The notes: generated by a model not told the origin, from the sequence alone. A DNA stretch of 64,000 nt from an uncultured Pseudomonadales bacterium (GCA_938091935.1 CALKNV010000010.1:1-64000); one strand, 5' to 3'; shown: positions 1-10,538, counted from the first letter of the stretch. Numbers and translations: made by a program.

Positions 1-99
1 AATCAGTTCAAGCAGTGCGTTAATCGGCTCGGTAAATTCCGGCAAGACACGTAAAAAAATGCCTCTCCAATACGCAACGCAACATATAGGCAAGTGCAG
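1..99 (-). CDS. Possible edge-truncated reading frame
   Basis: A reverse-strand frame is open from about base 99 to the left edge, 33 codons, and reads like protein (it contains LRVLPEFTEP and INALLELI). It is closed upstream by an in-frame TAA at 100-102 and has no ATG; a TTG at 91-93 is the only plausible start seen. It may be the beginning of a gene that leaves the window, or the remnant of one. I do not recognise a family, and the call rests only on amino-acid composition over a short stretch. Confidence 0.2.
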   Translation of the reverse strand, partial: MHLPICCVAYWRGIFLRVLPEFTEPINALLELI

Positions 100-140
100 T
101 TAAAGTCAAACCATATGTAGTAGGCTCACTTCAAAAAATG

Positions 141-150
141 CACTGACACA
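141..150. repeat. 10-bp direct repeat, left copy, flanking RAYT gene
   Basis: CACTGACACA occurs here and again at 1674-1683, so the two copies bracket the RAYT gene and its flanks. They could mark the mobilised unit or be chance; Y1-type transposases do not usually make target duplications. Confidence 0.25.
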
Positions 151-227
151 GCTGTCAAAATCAAGCTCATTAACCAATAAGCAGTTGAATTACCGCAATT
201 TATCCATTCGCTTGAAGATTTAGATAT

Positions 228-260
228 AGGACATCCATTTAAATTTTAAATGGATGTCCT
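228..260. terminator. Perfect 16-bp-arm palindrome, possible terminator
   Basis: The arms 228-243 and 245-260 are exact reverse complements around a single central base at 244. The core is A/T-rich (ATTTAAA) and the outer part is AGGACATCC. A T-rich stretch follows on the plus strand, so it may act as a terminator or as a structured extragenic element. It lies about 200 bases from the 3' end of the RAYT gene. The rest of 100-458 shows no convincing gene; a small hairpin GGGTA/TACCC sits at 395-410. Confidence 0.45.
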
Positions 261-458
261 TTAACTTATTTTACTTTATCTAGATTTTTGTAGAGCAATA
301 ATTGATCACGCGGCAGTGGTTTCTGCAGCGCTAAAAGGAACGCCATCCATCGAGCAGCGAAAAACCGCAAGCAGAAAGTTGATTTGGGGCAGTCGGGTAC
401 GTAGATACCCATGACAGGAGGTCAGTCGGCTCGTTACTGCAATGGTTTAGGCTTGGGT

Positions 459-1559
459 TTAAGTGCCGAACAGCTGTTTGGCTGGTTTGGCACCGCGGAT
501 CCATTTGTCCGGATGCTTAAATTTTTCGCCAGTCTTGATGCGGTGCTTATGGAAGTTAATGATTGACGATTCGGTTCCTGCCGCATGTGCGTAGTAGCGA
601 TGAAACTTCGTCACCCCTCTGAGCCAGGATAGAGTCCCTATATTGAGGTCTCCCAACACAGACTGTTTATCTTCCATGACAGCCATTGCTTTCTCTTTTT
701 CACCCACAAGCAAACCCAATGCCTTGACTGTTGTATCCAGCAGATCGAAGTAACTTTGCTGAGTAATTGGTAAGGTCGGGCTCGTCCCAGATACACCAGG
801 CAACTCAGACAACGGCTTAAGTCGGGATTGTCGGCTAGCGGACTGGCGACCTAACAAATGTTTAGCCGCTCGCCTGGTCAGCAGTCGGTGCTGACGATAA
901 CTGCGATTTTTAACTTGCTTAGCGTGAACAATCAATCTTTCCTGGATAGACGTGAAATCACTGCTGTCCAGGGCATCTGTAATGCCAGCCCGCACTGGGT
1001 TAAGGTCGACATAGGCCATACAAGTTACCAGGGCTTTCTCATCCAGCAAGGCCTGGCTCTTGAACCGCCCCTCCCAGAATCGCCCGGTGCATTCGTCCTC
1101 TCGATTCGCCCGGCGGGCAATGGATTCATTCAGGCAACGCATGAACCAACTGATATCACTTAAGCGGCTGCGCCATTCCCCAATTTTATTATGCAACTGC
1201 TTTTGGGCAGTCTTCGACTTTCTATTAAGGTAAAGCGTTTCAATCAGCGTGCCACTGCCAGGAAACAACGCAGTCCAGCGCTTGATAACCTCGTCATCCG
1301 ACCAACTTTCGGCATCGGCCAAATCGACGTGCAATACAAGATGGTAATGATTGCTCATCACCGCATAAGCGCAAACGTTAATTGCAAACCTAGCGGCCAA
1401 TTCCTTGATGCGAATGACCAGCCATTGTTTTCTGTGGTCAAAATTTCGACCACTCACTGGATCATCACCACACAGATAAGCGCGCCGAACACAGCGGGCA
1501 ATGCAGTGGTAATAAGGCGTCTCCGAGAGTGAGACCTGTTGAGAACGAGCGCGTGTCAC
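459..1559 (-). mobile_element. REP-associated tyrosine transposase (RAYT, IS200-like Y1 family)
   Basis: This 366-residue protein belongs to the Y1/HUH single-strand transposase family, specifically the domesticated RAYT branch that handles REP palindromes. The HUH metal site is seen as HYH at residues 71-73 (SNHYHLV). The family signatures FWEGRFKSQ (about 161-169) and YVDLNPVRAG (183-192) follow, with Y183 the probable catalytic tyrosine. The C-terminal third is long and basic and is not needed for catalysis in known members. The start is a GTG with no clear ribosome site, so it is uncertain. Typical inverted REP pairs are not obvious nearby, but a 10-bp direct repeat brackets the region. 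The gene appears intact. Family assignment is firm; activity is not shown. Confidence 0.9.
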
Positions 1560-1673
1560 TGGTTTTATATTATTATCGAACGCTTGAAATTCAGCGCACT
1601 GTTAAAAGCGGACGATCGATTTTAGAGAGTTTGTAGTACTATGCAAGGCCGCAGTAAATATGCTAGCAAGTGA

Positions 1674-1683
1674 CACTGACACA
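1674..1683. repeat. 10-bp direct repeat, right copy, flanking RAYT gene
   Basis: Second copy of CACTGACACA (first at 141-150). It sits about 55 bases upstream of the ROK kinase gene, in the stretch that should hold that gene's promoter. Confidence 0.25.
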
Positions 1684-1736
1684 CTCTCCGTTCAGACGAA
1701 AAATCAGACGAAAGACTAAAGGACAAGCAGCTAAAA

Positions 1737-2639
1737 ATGAGAATTGGAGTAGATCTGGGCGGCACCAAGATAGAAGGCATTATCCTGAGCCCAGACGGAC
1801 AACTGGAAGAAAAACTTCGCATCGATACGCCCGGTCAACACTATGAGTCGATACTGGAAGCCCTCATAGAAGTCATCAGCACACTACAGCAGCATGCGAA
1901 TCAGACTCTGAGTGTAGGTATAGGGACTCCTGGCGCCTTAAGCTATCCCGCTGAAATCGTGAAAAACTGCAACTCCATCAGCCTGAATGGTAAAGCTTTA
2001 AAGAAGGACGTCGAAGCGAAGCTAGGCTACGAGGTCCGTATCGAAAACGACGCAAACTGCTTTGCACTTTCCGAGGCTCACTACGGTGCAGGTGCCGGCG
2101 CGAAGTCAGTGTTTGGGGTCATCATAGGAACTGGCACTGGTGGGGGTGTCGTAATTAACAAGACCCTGCTTACAGGCCCCAACAGCATTGCTGGAGAATG
2201 GGGGCACAATTCGCTGCCAAGTTCAGCCCGCGAACTTATCGACGGTGACCGTCGCTGCTATTGTGGCCGCAGCAACTGCATTGAAACTGTGCTTTCAGGT
2301 CGAGGACTGAGCCAGACTCACCTGGATCGGACCGGAGAGCAGGCTAGTGCCAAGGACATTGCGAAAGCGGCCGACGCAAGTGTTAGTGAAGCGATAGCTA
2401 CTCTAGATATCTATGTTCAGCAGCTTGCCCAGTGCCTGGCAACGGTCACTAATTTGATCGATCCTGAAGTCATTGTTCTGGGCGGTGGGCTCTCCAACAT
2501 CAAGAAGCTCTACAACAAGGTGCCAAGCGCCATGGCTGACCATGTATTCACAGATAACATGCTGACGAGAATTGAGGCACCCAGTTTTGGTGATGCCAGC
2601 GGCGCACGCGGCGCCGCATGTCTATGGCCAAAAGCTTGA
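1737..2639 (+). CDS. ROK-family sugar kinase (fructokinase/glucokinase-like)
   Basis: This cytoplasmic ATP-dependent sugar kinase of 300 residues has the N-terminal phosphate-binding motif DLGGTK (residues 6-11), the catalytic region IENDANC, the ATP-loop GTGTGGG, and the ROK zinc site CYCGRSNCIE near residues 174-182. EWGHN, which carries the zinc-ligand histidine, is also present. Overall it looks most like Mak-type fructokinases, but the sugar cannot be fixed by reading. It stands alone on the plus strand, with the RAYT gene behind it and convergent with purA; 33 bases separate the two stop codons. The upstream region holds two copies of CAGACGAAA at about 1691-1712, which might be regulatory. 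No strong ribosome site is seen at the ATG. Confidence 0.88.
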   Translation: MRIGVDLGGTKIEGIILSPDGQLEEKLRIDTPGQHYESILEALIEVISTLQQHANQTLSVGIGTPGALSYPAEIVKNCNSISLNGKALKKDVEAKLGYEVRIENDANCFALSEAHYGAGAGAKSVFGVIIGTGTGGGVVINKTLLTGPNSIAGEWGHNSLPSSARELIDGDRRCYCGRSNCIETVLSGRGLSQTHLDRTGEQASAKDIAKAADASVSEAIATLDIYVQQLAQCLATVTNLIDPEVIVLGGGLSNIKKLYNKVPSAMADHVFTDNMLTRIEAPSFGDASGARGAACLWPKA

Positions 2640-2672
2640 GTAGTTGGCTGCGCTTAAATCGACCTACAGCAC

Positions 2673-3971
<1,299 letters not shown>

Positions 3972-4056
3972 TCAGGCTTCCTTATGTCCGACTAATTCCG
4001 AAAGAGTTTGTTAGTCCGTCGTTATAACTACGACTGGACGTGTTGCAATAGCGGGT

Positions 4057-5241
4057 TTACACGATTTTCCAGCTGCCATCTTGCTTGACCAGTCTGCGAT
4101 CACAGCGCAGCGCCAGCATCTCTGCTTCCTCTGCCTCTCCATCTACTAGTGAGGTCACAACGATTTCACCTGATCCACGCAGTTCTTCTATCAAGGTCAT
4201 GAGTGCTAAATCGTGGGTATCAGGCGCCAGAATTCCTGGGGCAAGTGTGAACTCTTTCTGACTCAGTTTTGCCAGAATTTTCAGATCACTGTCGAAGCCA
4301 GAAGCCGGCCGGGCCTTACCGAACGCTGCACCATTATCGTCATAGCGGCCACCTTTGGCGACCGCCCTGCCATAGGCTGGAGTATAAGCGGCAAATACAA
4401 TACCGGTGTGATATTCATAACCCCGGAGCTCGCAAAGATCAAAGCCTAAACTGATAGCGCCAAGTCGCCGCTTGACGCCTTCTGCAATTTCAATCAATTC
4501 ATCTAACTCTTCAACCACAGCAGATGGTGCGTCAGCAAACACCTTTCGAGCCCGCTCCAACACGGTCTCGTCACCGCTCAGGCGAGACAGCGCCTGCAAT
4601 TGCTGACGAAGACTTTCATCTGCCACCGCTGCAACCAAAAGTTGATCGATCTCGTCGTAGGCCTTGCGCTGCACCGCTTCAAACAGCTGGCGCTCAACTG
4701 ACTGATCAAGCTGGGCACCCTCTAACAGCGAGCGAAATACACCAACATGACCCAATACTATATGTACGTCTTCGATTCCCGCACGCAGCAGGGACTCATT
4801 CATCATACATATCAATTCAATATCAGCGGCCACACCCGAGTGGCCATACAACTCTGCACCGATTCGAATCGGCACACGGGAGGTCATGATTCCTCGGGGC
4901 TTGGTATGCAATGTGCTGTCGGCATAACAGAGCCTCACTACGCCCTCTCGGTTTAGAGAGTGAGCATCGATGCGCGCTGCCTGTGGAGTGATATCAGCAC
5001 GAATACCCATCATCTTGCCGCTGAGCTGATCAGTGATCTTGAATGTGTGGATATCCAAATCTTGAGAAGTCCCTACCAGCAAGGAATCAAGAAATTCGAT
5101 CAATGGTGGGATGACCAGCTCGTAACCCCAGGACTTGTACAGATCGAGCAGGGCACGCCGCAGTAGCTCCAACCTGTGGGCTTCCGCGGGTAGAATGTCC
5201 TCTACTCCGTCTGGCAGTAACCATCGCTTTACTGAAGTCAT
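4057..5241 (-). CDS. hisZ: ATP phosphoribosyltransferase regulatory subunit
   Basis: HisZ is a catalytically inactive paralogue of histidyl-tRNA synthetase that pairs with short-form HisG in the first step of histidine synthesis. The class II synthetase-like core is visible: LLPDGVEDILP at the N-terminus, GIRADITPQAARID as motif 2 region, and a late ELRGYEYHTGIVFAAY segment. About 394 residues, normal for the family. I chose the ATG at 5241 rather than a TTG two codons upstream, because it gives the usual short N-terminus. Its place between the DUF2065 gene and purA is the standard context and implies a short-form hisG elsewhere in the genome. Confidence 0.95.
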   Translation of the reverse strand: MTSVKRWLLPDGVEDILPAEAHRLELLRRALLDLYKSWGYELVIPPLIEFLDSLLVGTSQDLDIHTFKITDQLSGKMMGIRADITPQAARIDAHSLNREGVVRLCYADSTLHTKPRGIMTSRVPIRIGAELYGHSGVAADIELICMMNESLLRAGIEDVHIVLGHVGVFRSLLEGAQLDQSVERQLFEAVQRKAYDEIDQLLVAAVADESLRQQLQALSRLSGDETVLERARKVFADAPSAVVEELDELIEIAEGVKRRLGAISLGFDLCELRGYEYHTGIVFAAYTPAYGRAVAKGGRYDDNGAAFGKARPASGFDSDLKILAKLSQKEFTLAPGILAPDTHDLALMTLIEELRGSGEIVVTSLVDGEAEEAEMLALRCDRRLVKQDGSWKIV

Positions 5242-5283
5242 AGTCAATATTCGTGCTTGTTAAGGTTCTTGCTGGTTTGTTTA

Positions 5284-5469
5284 CTAGTTTATTATCAGGA
5301 GAATGACTGTGCCTGTCAGCATGCTGGCCAGACCTATAATTCGCAGTGTCGTATCGTCAATCTCATCTATTGCCTGCCACATGTGCCGCCACCGCTGCGG
5401 CGCTATAAAAGGCAGTATCCCTTCTATCACTAGCATCAAACAAAATGCTATCGCGATTTCATGCCACAT
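5284..5469 (-). CDS. DUF2065 (YjeT-type) small inner-membrane protein
   Basis: A 61-residue protein with two hydrophobic segments (about residues 4-22 and 41-60) around a short polar loop with PQRWRHMW and a DDTTLR motif; this is the DUF2065/YjeT pattern. Function is unknown in the family. It lies between hflC and hisZ as in many Gammaproteobacteria, and is separated from hflC by two strong hairpins, so it may be transcribed mainly with hisZ and purA. Confidence 0.9.
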   Translation of the reverse strand: MWHEIAIAFCLMLVIEGILPFIAPQRWRHMWQAIDEIDDTTLRIIGLASMLTGTVILLIIN

Positions 5470-5565
5470 AGTTTGTCATGCCACAGACCAGCCTCATTGC
5501 TTTACATCAACTCAGTCACGTAAGTAGGGCTCTGTTCCCAGAGGCTTAACTAGCAGCCAAAAATA

Positions 5566-5593
5566 AACCTGAATCGCAGCAGCGATTCAGGTT
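5566..5593 (-). terminator. Intrinsic terminator after hflC
   Basis: Perfect 12-bp stem (5566-5577 with 5582-5593) and a 4-base loop. On the minus strand it is followed by TTTATTTTT, so it should end transcripts coming from hflK-hflC before the DUF2065 gene. Confidence 0.75.
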
Positions 5594-5631
5594 GTAATAA
5601 ATTTGAATTGTGATTTAGCTGCAGAGTGAGC

Positions 5632-5653
5632 GAAGCCAGCTGATGCTGGCTTC
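5632..5653 (-). terminator. Hairpin just downstream of hflC
   Basis: Nine-bp stem GAAGCCAGC/GCTGGCTTC with loop TGAT, 15 bases past the hflC stop and 38 bases before the stronger hairpin at 5566-5593. It lacks a T-run on the minus strand, so it may stabilise the mRNA end rather than terminate. Confidence 0.4.
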
Positions 5654-5667
5654 AACTCGAGTCAATT

Positions 5668-6534
5668 TTATTGCGGTACTCCGTCCTTCAAATATTTGAA
5701 GTAATCGCTGTCTGGATCCAGCAATAGGATATCGCCCTTTGAGCTAAACGTTTCCCGATAAGCGTTAAGGCTGCGGGTGAATGCGTAGAATTCAGGGTCC
5801 TTGTTATAGACCTCAGCGTATATGCCCGTGGCTTCCGCGTCACCTTCACCGCGAATCCGTTCTGCATCGCGATAAGCTTCCGCTTCAAAGATTACCGCCT
5901 GGCGATCGGCATCCGCACGGATTCCGATGGCAAGTTCTTCACCACGTGAACGCAGCTCCTGAGCCTCGCGGTTCCGCTCTGTAATCATTCGATCATAGAC
6001 TGATGAACGTACATCGTCTGGCAAATCGATGCGCTTAACCCTAACGTCGATGACTTCAATGCCAATGTCAGACGCCGTAGTCCGATTTAAATCTTCAGTG
6101 AGGTCAGTCATCAGTTCATCGCGCTCGCCCGATACCACCTCGATCAGAGTGCGACCGCCGATCTGGTCTCTCAAACCATCATTGATCCGCTCGGCCAATA
6201 GACTGCCAGCAGTGCTGGTGTTACCGCGGGTGGAAACATAAAACTGACCCACATCCACGATTCGCCATTTAGCGTAAGAATCAACCTCCAGCGCCTTCTG
6301 CTCGAGGGTCAAGAAGCGTTCCGAAGGAGAATCTTCAGTCTGAATCCTCGCATCAAATTTACGCACGGTATTCACCCAGGGAATCTTCACATGCAACCCA
6401 GGCGCGATGTCAGCATTGACCAATTCACCAAACTGCAGCATGACCGCACGTTCGGTTTCCTTGACTACGAAAAGAGAATTGCCGAGGAGTAATACCGTCA
6501 GAAAAACCAGTCCTAATGCGATAAAATTCTTCAT
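5668..6534 (-). CDS. hflC: HflC, FtsH modulator, SPFH membrane protein
   Basis: HflC forms with HflK a large periplasm-facing cage around the FtsH protease in the inner membrane and limits its access to substrates. The 288-residue protein has an N-terminal membrane anchor (about 4-24), then the SPFH/band-7 domain with ERAVMLQFGELV, and a long charged helical region containing REAQELRSRGEE and IRADADRQ. The ATG overlaps the hflK stop in ATGA, so the two are translationally coupled. Two hairpins follow the gene. Confidence 0.97.
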   Translation of the reverse strand: MKNFIALGLVFLTVLLLGNSLFVVKETERAVMLQFGELVNADIAPGLHVKIPWVNTVRKFDARIQTEDSPSERFLTLEQKALEVDSYAKWRIVDVGQFYVSTRGNTSTAGSLLAERINDGLRDQIGGRTLIEVVSGERDELMTDLTEDLNRTTASDIGIEVIDVRVKRIDLPDDVRSSVYDRMITERNREAQELRSRGEELAIGIRADADRQAVIFEAEAYRDAERIRGEGDAEATGIYAEVYNKDPEFYAFTRSLNAYRETFSSKGDILLLDPDSDYFKYLKDGVPQ

Positions 6535-7748
6535 GGTCTGCCTCCTCTGCCACTTCCAAGCCTCGAACGATCAACCGTATTGACGGAATTCAGTGCTGGC
6601 AGATAAGGCGCAAGCTGATTCGCCAAGTCACGTAACTCCTGTGTGGTGCCAGTGCTCAAGCGACCGGAACCTGCGTTCTGCTCCATGATTTTATCCAGTG
6701 GCACGTACAGCATATTGTTGCCACCTTCGACGTCAATCATAATCTTGCTGCTTGCTGTCATCACGGCTTGTAGTGACTCGATGTACAAACGCTGGCGTGT
6801 GACCTCGGGCGCCTTTTTATACTCGGTCAACAACTGATCGAAGCGAGATGCTTCACCTTGCGCCTTGGCAATCGCTCCCTGCTTGTAAGCATTGGCCTGC
6901 TCGATCTGACGTTGGGCCTCACCGCGTGCCTCTGGGATACGCTGATTCGCGTACTGCTGCGCCTGGTTCTGAGCGCGCTGCTCGTCCTCTCGGGCTCGGA
7001 TTACATCGTCAAACGCAGGTCGCACAGCATCAGGTGGTTGCGCATCAACAACGTTTACACGCGCAACTCGAATCCCGGTATTGTAGATTTCCATGTAGTC
7101 CTGCAATCGATCCTCTACCGCCGCCGCCATCTGCTCGCGGCCAGTGGTGAGAATCTGATCCATAAAGTTACTGCCGACTTCATGACGAATGGCAGATTCG
7201 GCAGCATTATCCAGGCTCCGCTCTGGATCCTGCACCGCCAACACATAATTCACCGGATCTTCTATGAGGTACTGCACCGTCACAGCAATGTCGATAATGT
7301 TCTCATCGGTGGTAAGCATTGCCCGGTTTTCATAGGTCTTGGCATTAAGCTCTGACACGTTAACCAGGTGAACTTCATCTACCAAGGGTGGATTCCAGTG
7401 CAAGCCTGGCACGACAGTCGCATCGAGCACTCGACCAAAGCGCAGCACTACGCCGCGTTCAGCTTCGTCCACCACGTAGAATCCCATAAAGCCCCAGATG
7501 ACGGCTGCTACCGCAGCCATGCCAACCAGCAAACCGGCCGACATTCCGCTGGCACTTGGCCCGCTGCCACCGGCACCACCGCCGCCGCCGGCACCACCGC
7601 CGCCGGCATTGCCGAAAAGGCCATTAAACTTCTTACTCAGGTTTTTGATGACTTCATCGATGTCAGGTGGCCCCTGGTCACCACCGCGACGGCCACCACC
7701 CCATGGGTCGTTGTCTTTGCCGTTATTACCAGGTTCATTCCAAGCCAT
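6531..7748 (-). CDS. hflK: HflK, FtsH modulator, SPFH membrane protein
   Basis: Partner of HflC in the FtsH-regulating complex of the inner membrane. The N-terminus MAWNEPGNNGKDNDPWG is the family hallmark and fixes the ATG at 7748 (with GGAG upstream) rather than a GTG 12 bases earlier. After the cytoplasmic tail comes an unusually glycine-rich linker around residues 50-70, one membrane segment (about 75-95), and the SPFH domain with ERGVVLRFGRVLD, followed by a helical region rich in Q/A/R (RAQNQAQQYANQ). About 405 residues. Located between hflX and hflC as usual. Confidence 0.97.
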   Translation of the reverse strand: MAWNEPGNNGKDNDPWGGGRRGGDQGPPDIDEVIKNLSKKFNGLFGNAGGGGAGGGGGAGGSGPSASGMSAGLLVGMAAVAAVIWGFMGFYVVDEAERGVVLRFGRVLDATVVPGLHWNPPLVDEVHLVNVSELNAKTYENRAMLTTDENIIDIAVTVQYLIEDPVNYVLAVQDPERSLDNAAESAIRHEVGSNFMDQILTTGREQMAAAVEDRLQDYMEIYNTGIRVARVNVVDAQPPDAVRPAFDDVIRAREDEQRAQNQAQQYANQRIPEARGEAQRQIEQANAYKQGAIAKAQGEASRFDQLLTEYKKAPEVTRQRLYIESLQAVMTASSKIMIDVEGGNNMLYVPLDKIMEQNAGSGRLSTGTTQELRDLANQLAPYLPALNSVNTVDRSRLGSGRGGRP

Positions 7749-7830
7749 TGGTTTCTCCACAGCTTTCTAAAACGCAGAAACTCGATTTTAGCATTTAATA
7801 GGGATTAACACAGTCTTTTACGACGCCTAA

Positions 7831-9186
7831 CTAAGCGCTGTTCGCTGCGGGAAGACTGATCTCCGCGGCCTTTTCAGGCCAGGGTTTAGGGCCTTCCGCA
7901 GGCCGGACCTGTTCCCCTAATTGAATAGTTTCCTGAGCTAGCAATCTCTCCAACTCAGCCCTCGGCAGGCGCAAATCAATAAGATAGCGCCCTTCTTCGT
8001 CCATAGTCTCAGCAGTGACGAAGTTATTTTCGTATAACTGACTACGTAATTTCGCCTGTCCCGGTTGCAGAATAACATTCTCATTCACCAGGCCGTCGGC
8101 GAGTAACTCAGTGATCGCATTGTTCAACAGCTCGATGCCTTCACCAGATTGTGCTGATATCCAAACTCGAATTGGCTTGCCGACATCGTTTCTTTGGACC
8201 CGAGGCGCCATGCCGGGGATCGCGTCAATCTTGTTGATCACTTCGAGCCGCAGCACTTTATCCGCGCCTATTTCAGAGAGCACCGATTCTACCTCTGTCT
8301 TGAACTCTTCGTGGGCCTCATTGGCCCCATCAATCACGTGCAGCAGCAGATTGGCCGATGCAGTCTCTTCAAGAGTGGCGCGAAACGCTTCCACCAGGCC
8401 ATGGGGCAGATGACTGATAAAGCCAACGGTATCGGCGATAATCGCCTGCCCAAAATTCGGTAAATCAATACGACGCAAAGTCGAATCCAGTGTGGCAAAA
8501 AGCTGATCAGCTGCGTAGGTCTTGGCATCGGTCAAGCGATTGAACAAGGTGGATTTTCCAGCATTGGTGTATCCAACCAGCGACACGGTGGGTATTTCGG
8601 CGCGCTTGCGCGAACGTCTGCCCTGCTCCCGTTGACCTCGCACCTTATCAAGGCTCTTGTTGATTGCCTTGATTCGCTGTCGAATCATACGCTGATCCAG
8701 TTCCAGCTGCGTCTCACCTGCACCGCGCATACCGATACCACCTTTTTGCCGATCAAGGTGAGTCCAACCTCGTTTCAGGCGCGAACTCAGATGTTGCAGC
8801 TGCGCGAGCTCAACCTGCAGCTTACCCTCATGACTGCGAGCCCGCTGCGCGAAAATATCCAGAATCAGCCCGGTCCTGTCCAGCACGCGGCACTCTAAGT
8901 ATTTTTCGAGATTACGTTCCTGACTTGGTGTCAAGGGATGGTTAAATAGCACTAGCTCAGCTTTGTGGGCATGCAGAACTGCTGCGATCTCTTCCAGCTT
9001 TCCACTACCAACAAAATAACTAGGGGAAGGTTGTCGACGCGTGCCAGTGATTAGCGCCACTGGCTTCACGCCTGCAGATAAGGCTAATTCTTCGAACTCT
9101 GATGGGTCATCTCGTTCAGTATCAGACTCAATGGTCAGATGAACAAGAATCGTGTTTTCGCCAGAATCTGGCCTGTCAAAAAACAA
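7831..9186 (-). CDS. hflX: HflX, ribosome-associated GTPase
   Basis: HflX is a GTPase that binds the 50S subunit and splits stalled or hibernating ribosomes after stress. The 451-residue protein has the N-terminal HflX domain ending in the glycine-rich signature KGGIGMRGAGETQLE, then the G domain: G1 GYTNAGKST, G3 DTVGF, G4 NKID. The start is TTG, supported by GAGG six bases upstream and by the family-typical opening FFDRPDSGE. It follows hfq by 12 bases, the classic hfq-hflX arrangement. Confidence 0.97.
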   Translation of the reverse strand: MFFDRPDSGENTILVHLTIESDTERDDPSEFEELALSAGVKPVALITGTRRQPSPSYFVGSGKLEEIAAVLHAHKAELVLFNHPLTPSQERNLEKYLECRVLDRTGLILDIFAQRARSHEGKLQVELAQLQHLSSRLKRGWTHLDRQKGGIGMRGAGETQLELDQRMIRQRIKAINKSLDKVRGQREQGRRSRKRAEIPTVSLVGYTNAGKSTLFNRLTDAKTYAADQLFATLDSTLRRIDLPNFGQAIIADTVGFISHLPHGLVEAFRATLEETASANLLLHVIDGANEAHEEFKTEVESVLSEIGADKVLRLEVINKIDAIPGMAPRVQRNDVGKPIRVWISAQSGEGIELLNNAITELLADGLVNENVILQPGQAKLRSQLYENNFVTAETMDEEGRYLIDLRLPRAELERLLAQETIQLGEQVRPAEGPKPWPEKAAEISLPAANSA

Positions 9187-9198
9187 TCAAAACCTCAA

Positions 9199-9468
9199 TT
9201 AGGAATTCCCAGGTTCGCCGGCGCCTTCGTCGCCGCCATCAGCCTGACCCTGCATCGGTACCTTCACCATGCGCGCAGGAACGACCGTTGAAATGGCGTG
9301 CTTGTAGACCATCTGGCTCACTGCGTTTTTCAGCAGGATGACGAACTGGTCGAAAGATTCGATCTGGCCTTGTAGTTTAATACCGCTCACCAGATATATA
9401 GACACCGGTATGCGTTCTTTACGCAACACATTCAAGAAGGGGTCTTGTAGGGTATGCCCTTTGGACAT
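9199..9468 (-). CDS. hfq: RNA chaperone Hfq
   Basis: Hfq is the hexameric Sm-like protein that pairs small RNAs with mRNAs. The 89-residue product has Sm1 ([20 protein letters not shown]) and Sm2 with [10 protein letters not shown], and an acidic, glycine-rich tail (GGDEGAGE). The ATG at 9468 is preceded by a good AGGAG; the frame stays open 24 codons further upstream, but those codons are not part of Hfq. The very short tail differs from the long tail of enteric Hfq. Lies between miaA and hflX. Confidence 0.98.
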   Translation of the reverse strand: MSKGHTLQDPFLNVLRKERIPVSIYLVSGIKLQGQIESFDQFVILLKNAVSQMVYKHAISTVVPARMVKVPMQGQADGGDEGAGEPGNS

Positions 9469-9545
9469 TGCTTTTCTCCTTAGCTTTAAAAAACGAGAAT
9501 CCCGGCGTGAACTTGCCGAACTCGCATGGTGCCGGCTCAATACTC

Positions 9546-10514
9546 CTATATTGAGACTGACTCCAGGTAATTCAAGACGTTATCGATGGATTTGGCGGAA
9601 GGCTCGCCCAATTGCTGCAAGTTTGGCCAACTGCGCAACCAGGTGGTTTGCCGCTTCGCGAGCTGTCTGGTGGCAATGATACTCTTTTCGACCATAGCAT
9701 CATAGTCCAATTCACCGTCCAAATATTGCCAAACCTGCCTGTAACCTACTGATTTAATTGAAGGAAGCTGCAGGTTAAGCTCCTCACGGTCATGTAGGCC
9801 TTGCACTTCTTCAACCAGCCCGCTGGTAAGCATGCCTCGGAATCGCGCCGCAATCCTTTCATGTAGTACGGTTCGGTCTGCCGCTTGGATCGCCATGAAG
9901 TGCAATGAGCAGGGTAAATCCGCGGCAGTTTTCGCCGATTCAGCCGCGTGATGAGCTGACAGAGATTTGCCCGTCAGTCGATAAACCTCCAGAGCCCGCT
10001 GCAATCGCTGCGGATCATTACGATGGATGCGCGCCGCTGACTGGGGATCAACACTAGCGAGTTCAGCATGCACGCCCTCCCAGCCCAGATTCGCAGCCAA
10101 CTCTTCGATTTCGCGCCTAATCCCAGGATCTGCATTGGGCATATCAGCCAGACCATCTCTAAGAACCTTAAAATAGAGCATGGTGCCGCCTACCAGCAGC
10201 GGCGTCTTTCCTGCATCCACCGCTATCTGCATGACCCTGATGGCATCGTCGCGAAAATCAGCAGCGGAGTAGGCCTGGGACGGGTCCATAATATCCATCA
10301 GCTGGTGAGGGTACTGCGCAAGAGTCGCGGCGTCTGGCTTGCCGGTGCCGATGTCCATGCCCCGATAGATCTGTGCCGAATCCACGTTGATAAGGCTGAC
10401 TGGTAATCTATCTGCCAGTTCCAGCGCCAATTGGGTTTTGCCGATAGCAGTAGGGCCCAGCAGGCATATTGCTGCAGGTTTTTGCGCCTTGGAACTAGAA
10501 GCCGGGCTACTCAC
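9546..10514 (-). CDS. miaA: tRNA dimethylallyltransferase
   Basis: MiaA transfers a dimethylallyl group to A37 of tRNAs that read codons starting with U. The P-loop GPTAIGKT (about 19-26), the [13 protein letters not shown] segment with catalytic Asp and Gln/Arg contacts, and [14 protein letters not shown] near residue 255 are all present; the length (322) is normal. It begins with GTG; AAGGGG four bases upstream supports this. It sits between mutL and hfq, the usual order. Confidence 0.97.
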   Translation of the reverse strand: MSSPASSSKAQKPAAICLLGPTAIGKTQLALELADRLPVSLINVDSAQIYRGMDIGTGKPDAATLAQYPHQLMDIMDPSQAYSAADFRDDAIRVMQIAVDAGKTPLLVGGTMLYFKVLRDGLADMPNADPGIRREIEELAANLGWEGVHAELASVDPQSAARIHRNDPQRLQRALEVYRLTGKSLSAHHAAESAKTAADLPCSLHFMAIQAADRTVLHERIAARFRGMLTSGLVEEVQGLHDREELNLQLPSIKSVGYRQVWQYLDGELDYDAMVEKSIIATRQLAKRQTTWLRSWPNLQQLGEPSAKSIDNVLNYLESVSI

Positions 10515-10538
10515 TGATCCCCTTATCTGCAGTTGCAG

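Noticed and set aside
858-1532. Plus-strand frames opposite the RAYT gene
   Set aside because: They lie fully in the antisense of a well-supported gene and have no starts or motifs of their own.
7368-7808. Long plus-strand frame opposite hflK, rich in Ala/Thr/Pro
   Set aside because: It is the antisense of the glycine-rich part of hflK; composition follows from that repeat.
9469-9540. 24-codon N-terminal extension of Hfq
   Set aside because: The inner ATG has AGGAG and gives the universal Hfq N-terminus; the extension has no homology pattern.
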